From an uncultured Bacteroidia bacterium (GTDB lineage: Bacteria; Bacteroidota; Bacteroidia; Bacteroidales; UBA932): a DNA stretch of 64,000 nucleotides. A program made the translations under genes and the position numbers. Every line of letters starts with the position of its first letter. The stretch's first letter is position 1. Below the pieces are notes generated by a model. That model was given only the letters and a program-made list of their open reading frames with translations. It had not been told where the DNA came from and ran no database searches. Shown piece after piece: positions 61,848-64,000 of the stretch. The stretch lies in assembly GCA_902797435.1 (NCBI GenBank), contig CADBSV010000044.1, positions 117,110-181,109 on the forward strand. Direction: 5' to 3'.

Positions 61848-63776
61848 ATGGGAAAAATCATCGGAATAGACCTCGGAACTACGAACAGTTGCGTGGCAGT
61901 GATGGAAGGCAACCAGCCTACCGTCATCATCAATAACGAAGGCGAACGCACCACCCCGAGCGTGGTGGCGTTCACGGCCGAAGGCGAGCGTAAAGTCGGA
62001 GCGCCCGCAAAGCGTCAGGCTATCACCAACCCCGGCAATACAGTGTTCAGCATCAAGCGCTTCATGGGCGAAAACTACGATCAGGTGAGCCGTGAGGTGG
62101 GCCGTGTGCCTTACAAGGTTGTCCGCGGCGAGAACAACACTCCGCGTGTGGATATCAACGGCCGCATGTATTCTCCGCAGGAAATCTCCGCCATCATCCT
62201 CCAGAAGATGAAAAAGACTGCCGAGGATTATCTGCGCCAGCCCGTAACCGAGGCTGTTATCACCGTCCCCGCCTACTTCTCCGATTCTCAGAGGCAGGCC
62301 ACCAAGGAAGCAGGAAAGATTGCAGGCCTCGATGTCAAGCGTATCATCAACGAGCCCACTGCGGCAGCTCTTGCATACGGCCTTGACAAGAAGAACAAGA
62401 ATATGAAGGTTGCCGTTTACGACCTCGGCGGCGGCACTTTCGATATAAGCATACTCGAACTCGGCGACGGCGTTTTCGAGGTCAAGAGCACCAACGGCGA
62501 TACGCATCTGGGCGGTGACGACTTCGATCAGGTAATCATCGACTGGCTTGCAGGAGAGTTCGCTGCGGAAAACGGCGGATTCGACCTCAAGAAAGACCAG
62601 ATGGCCCTGCAGCGTCTCAAGGAAGCTGCCGAAAAGGCCAAGATCGAACTCTCCAACCAGACATCCACCGAAATCAACCTGCCGTACATCACCGCGGACG
62701 CCACAGGGCCCAAGCACCTTGTGAAGAGCCTTACCCGCGCCAAGTTCGAAGCTCTCTGCGACAGCCTCTTCCAGCGTACCATGGAGCCTTGCCGCAAGGC
62801 CCTTGCAGACGCCCATCTTTCTGCCGGCCAGATTGACGAGGTCCTGCTCGTAGGCGGCAGCACCCGTATTCCCAAGATCCAGGAACTCGTGAAGCAGTTC
62901 TTCGGAAAGGAGCCCAACCGCAGCGTCAATCCCGACGAGGTGGTGGCAATCGGCGCCAGCATCCAGGGCGGCGTGCTTGCAGGCGATGTGAAGGATGTCC
63001 TTCTTCTGGATGTCACCCCGCTCAGCCTCGGCATCGAGACCCTCGGCGGCGTGATGACCAAGCTCATCGAGAGCAACACCACCATCCCGGTTCACAAGGA
63101 GCAGGTGTTCAGTACTGCGGCCGACAACCAGCCTTCGGTTGAAATCAGGGTCCTGCAGGGAGAGCGCCCCATGGCCAAGGACAACAAGCAGATCGGAGTC
63201 TTCCATCTGGACGGCATCGCTCCCGCCCCGCGCGGAATACCCCAGATTGAGGTGTCCTTCGACATCGACACGAACGGTATCCTCTCGGTTTCTGCAAAGG
63301 ACAAGGCTACCGGCAAGGAGCAGAGCATCCGCATCGAGGCCAGCAGCGGCCTGAGCGATGAGGAAATCAAGCGCATGCGTGACGAGGCCAAGGCCAACGA
63401 AGAGGCCGACAAGCAGGCGAAGGAACGCGTGGACAAGGTAAACAACGCCGACGCCCTCTGCTTCCAGACCGAGAAGAACCTCAAGGACTACGGTGACAAG
63501 ATACCCTCCGACAAGCGCAGCGCTATCGAAGCGGCCCTTAATCCTCTCAAGGAAGCTGTGAAGACCCAGAACCTTGCTGACATCGACAAGTATTCTTCCG
63601 AGCTCGAGCAGGCATGGCACGCCGCATCTGAAAGCATGAATGCCGGAGCGCAGGGAGGTCCCCAGGCAGGCCCGCAGGGCAGTGGTCCGTTCGGCGGCGG
63701 CCAGGGTGGTCCTCAGGGCGGTCCCCAGGGTGGGCCGGGTCCGGACTACGGCACGGGAAGTCCTGAAGAACAATAA
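61848..63776 (+). CDS. dnaK: Molecular chaperone DnaK (Hsp70)
   Basis: The 642-residue Hsp70 has the ATPase domain ([14 protein letters not shown] at 5-18, [28 protein letters not shown]), the linker [12 protein letters not shown], the peptide-binding domain and a helical lid. The tail (about 605-642) is rich in Gly, Gln and Pro and ends EEQ, not the common EEVD-like end. No grpE or dnaJ is adjacent. A palindrome and a sigma-54-like sequence stand upstream instead of the usual promoter, and a strong terminator follows. Confidence 0.96.
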   Translation: MGKIIGIDLGTTNSCVAVMEGNQPTVIINNEGERTTPSVVAFTAEGERKVGAPAKRQAITNPGNTVFSIKRFMGENYDQVSREVGRVPYKVVRGENNTPRVDINGRMYSPQEISAIILQKMKKTAEDYLRQPVTEAVITVPAYFSDSQRQATKEAGKIAGLDVKRIINEPTAAALAYGLDKKNKNMKVAVYDLGGGTFDISILELGDGVFEVKSTNGDTHLGGDDFDQVIIDWLAGEFAAENGGFDLKKDQMALQRLKEAAEKAKIELSNQTSTEINLPYITADATGPKHLVKSLTRAKFEALCDSLFQRTMEPCRKALADAHLSAGQIDEVLLVGGSTRIPKIQELVKQFFGKEPNRSVNPDEVVAIGASIQGGVLAGDVKDVLLLDVTPLSLGIETLGGVMTKLIESNTTIPVHKEQVFSTAADNQPSVEIRVLQGERPMAKDNKQIGVFHLDGIAPAPRGIPQIEVSFDIDTNGILSVSAKDKATGKEQSIRIEASSGLSDEEIKRMRDEAKANEEADKQAKERVDKVNNADALCFQTEKNLKDYGDKIPSDKRSAIEAALNPLKEAVKTQNLADIDKYSSELEQAWHAASESMNAGAQGGPQAGPQGSGPFGGGQGGPQGGPQGGPGPDYGTGSPEEQ

Positions 63777-63794
63777 TGGACTTCAGGTACAAAA

Positions 63795-63839
63795 AAGAGG
63801 CTGACTAAAAAGTGATTTTTAGCCGGCCTCTTCTTTTTT
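63795..63839 (+). terminator. Strong intrinsic terminator of dnaK
   Basis: A stem of about 17 bp with one wobble and one mismatch (AAGAGGCTGACTAAAAA against TTTTTAGCCGGCCTCTT), followed by CTTTTTT. It lies 18 bp after the dnaK stop. Confidence 0.88.
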
Positions 63840-63840
63840 G

Positions 63841-64000
63841 AATTTTGGCGTCGGAGACAGCCGCCCCTTCAGGCGGGCTGCAGTGAGCGAAACTGACGAA
63901 GTCCTGCCGGTAGTTGGACTCCCTTACGAAAAGGGTTGGTAGCGTTTTCGGGCGAAAATGCTACTGACCCGCTCTTTTGAATGGGGGTTGGTCGCAAAAA
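63841..64000. other. Hairpin-rich tract without a recognisable gene, cut by the window end
   Basis: After the dnaK terminator three hairpins follow in series: 63858-63880 (CAGCCGCC with GGCGGGCTG, one bulge), 63921-63935 (CCCTT with AAGGG) and 63939-63964 (12-bp arms GTAGCGTTTTCG and CGAAAATGCTAC, one G-T pair). No convincing coding frame or promoter box is seen. It could be a structured RNA, a repeat family member or the edge of a mobile element that continues outside. Confidence 0.45.

Noticed and set aside
61731-63773. Long minus-strand frame antisense to dnaK, continuous with the pseudouridine synthase frame
   Set aside because: The promoter box and true ATG of the synthase lie at 61730-61742; the extension is the complement of dnaK with no protein-like motifs.

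Overview
The window is ordinary-looking chromosome of a member of the Bacteroidota, most likely order Bacteroidales. Three things point there: the Bacteroidota -7 promoter element TAnnTTTG stands before at least 19 genes; the window holds families largely confined to that phylum (TonB-dependent receptor with carboxypeptidase-like domain plus DUF4249 lipoprotein, FISUMP lipoprotein, DUF4290, DUF3822, DUF4293); and Shine-Dalgarno sequences are scarce. Base composition is fairly GC-rich, except around 4.4-6.1 kb. I found no rRNA, tRNA, CRISPR array or recognisable transposase. The genus cannot be settled from this window.

Layout. 1-4.35 kb: end of an unknown gene, an outer-membrane barrel protein, and a TonB receptor/DUF4249 pair. 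4.35-6.14 kb: an AT-richer accessory segment with one AlbA_2-type ATP-binding protein, a perfect palindrome before it and phased repeats after it. 6.1-10.5 kb: hutI, an S4/Hsp15 protein, a DJ-1 protein, a mannose-6-phosphate-isomerase-like protein that lacks zinc ligands, and alr. 10.5-19.75 kb (minus strand): a tightly coupled operon DUF4290-ftsK-lolA-like-addB-addA, read into alr, joining chromosome segregation with double-strand break repair. 19.8-23.0 kb: four genes coupled by ATGA overlaps, encoding an HPr-kinase-like protein, a Ser/His S26-type peptidase, a PqqD-like protein and an ABC exporter. No precursor peptide is visible, and this is the most interesting locus in the window. 23-25.2 kb: a FISUMP lipoprotein and a short ComEC-like protein. 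25.3-27.5 kb: ackA-pta, giving acetate and ATP.

27.5-38.5 kb: pdxB, a GHL10-type glycosidase, cstA, rsmD/DUF3822, a DHH nanoRNase with a tandem FKBP lipoprotein, a MATE exporter, a cytidylate-kinase-like protein and a serine hydrolase. 38.5-47.6 kb: mazG, a CoA-transferase, tcdA, a GNAT-like protein, prfA, fabF, a membrane LytTR regulator, DUF4293, a nucleoside phosphorylase and a stand-alone Clp N-domain protein. 47.6-59.9 kb: a long plus-strand run of gyrA, a TPR protein, a CapA-like protein, phoH, a SPOR lipoprotein, an M28-like pseudopeptidase fused to a TonB C-terminal domain, leuS and two tandem YitT proteins. 60-64 kb: a membrane AraC regulator, an RluA-type pseudouridine synthase, dnaK with a strong terminator, then a hairpin-rich tract without genes.

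No gap without a gene exceeds 300 bases. Several divergent gene pairs are separated by only 42-58 bp, with outward promoters so close that the two polymerases should compete. About half of the promoters lie 4-10 nt from the start codon, which predicts leaderless or nearly leaderless mRNAs.
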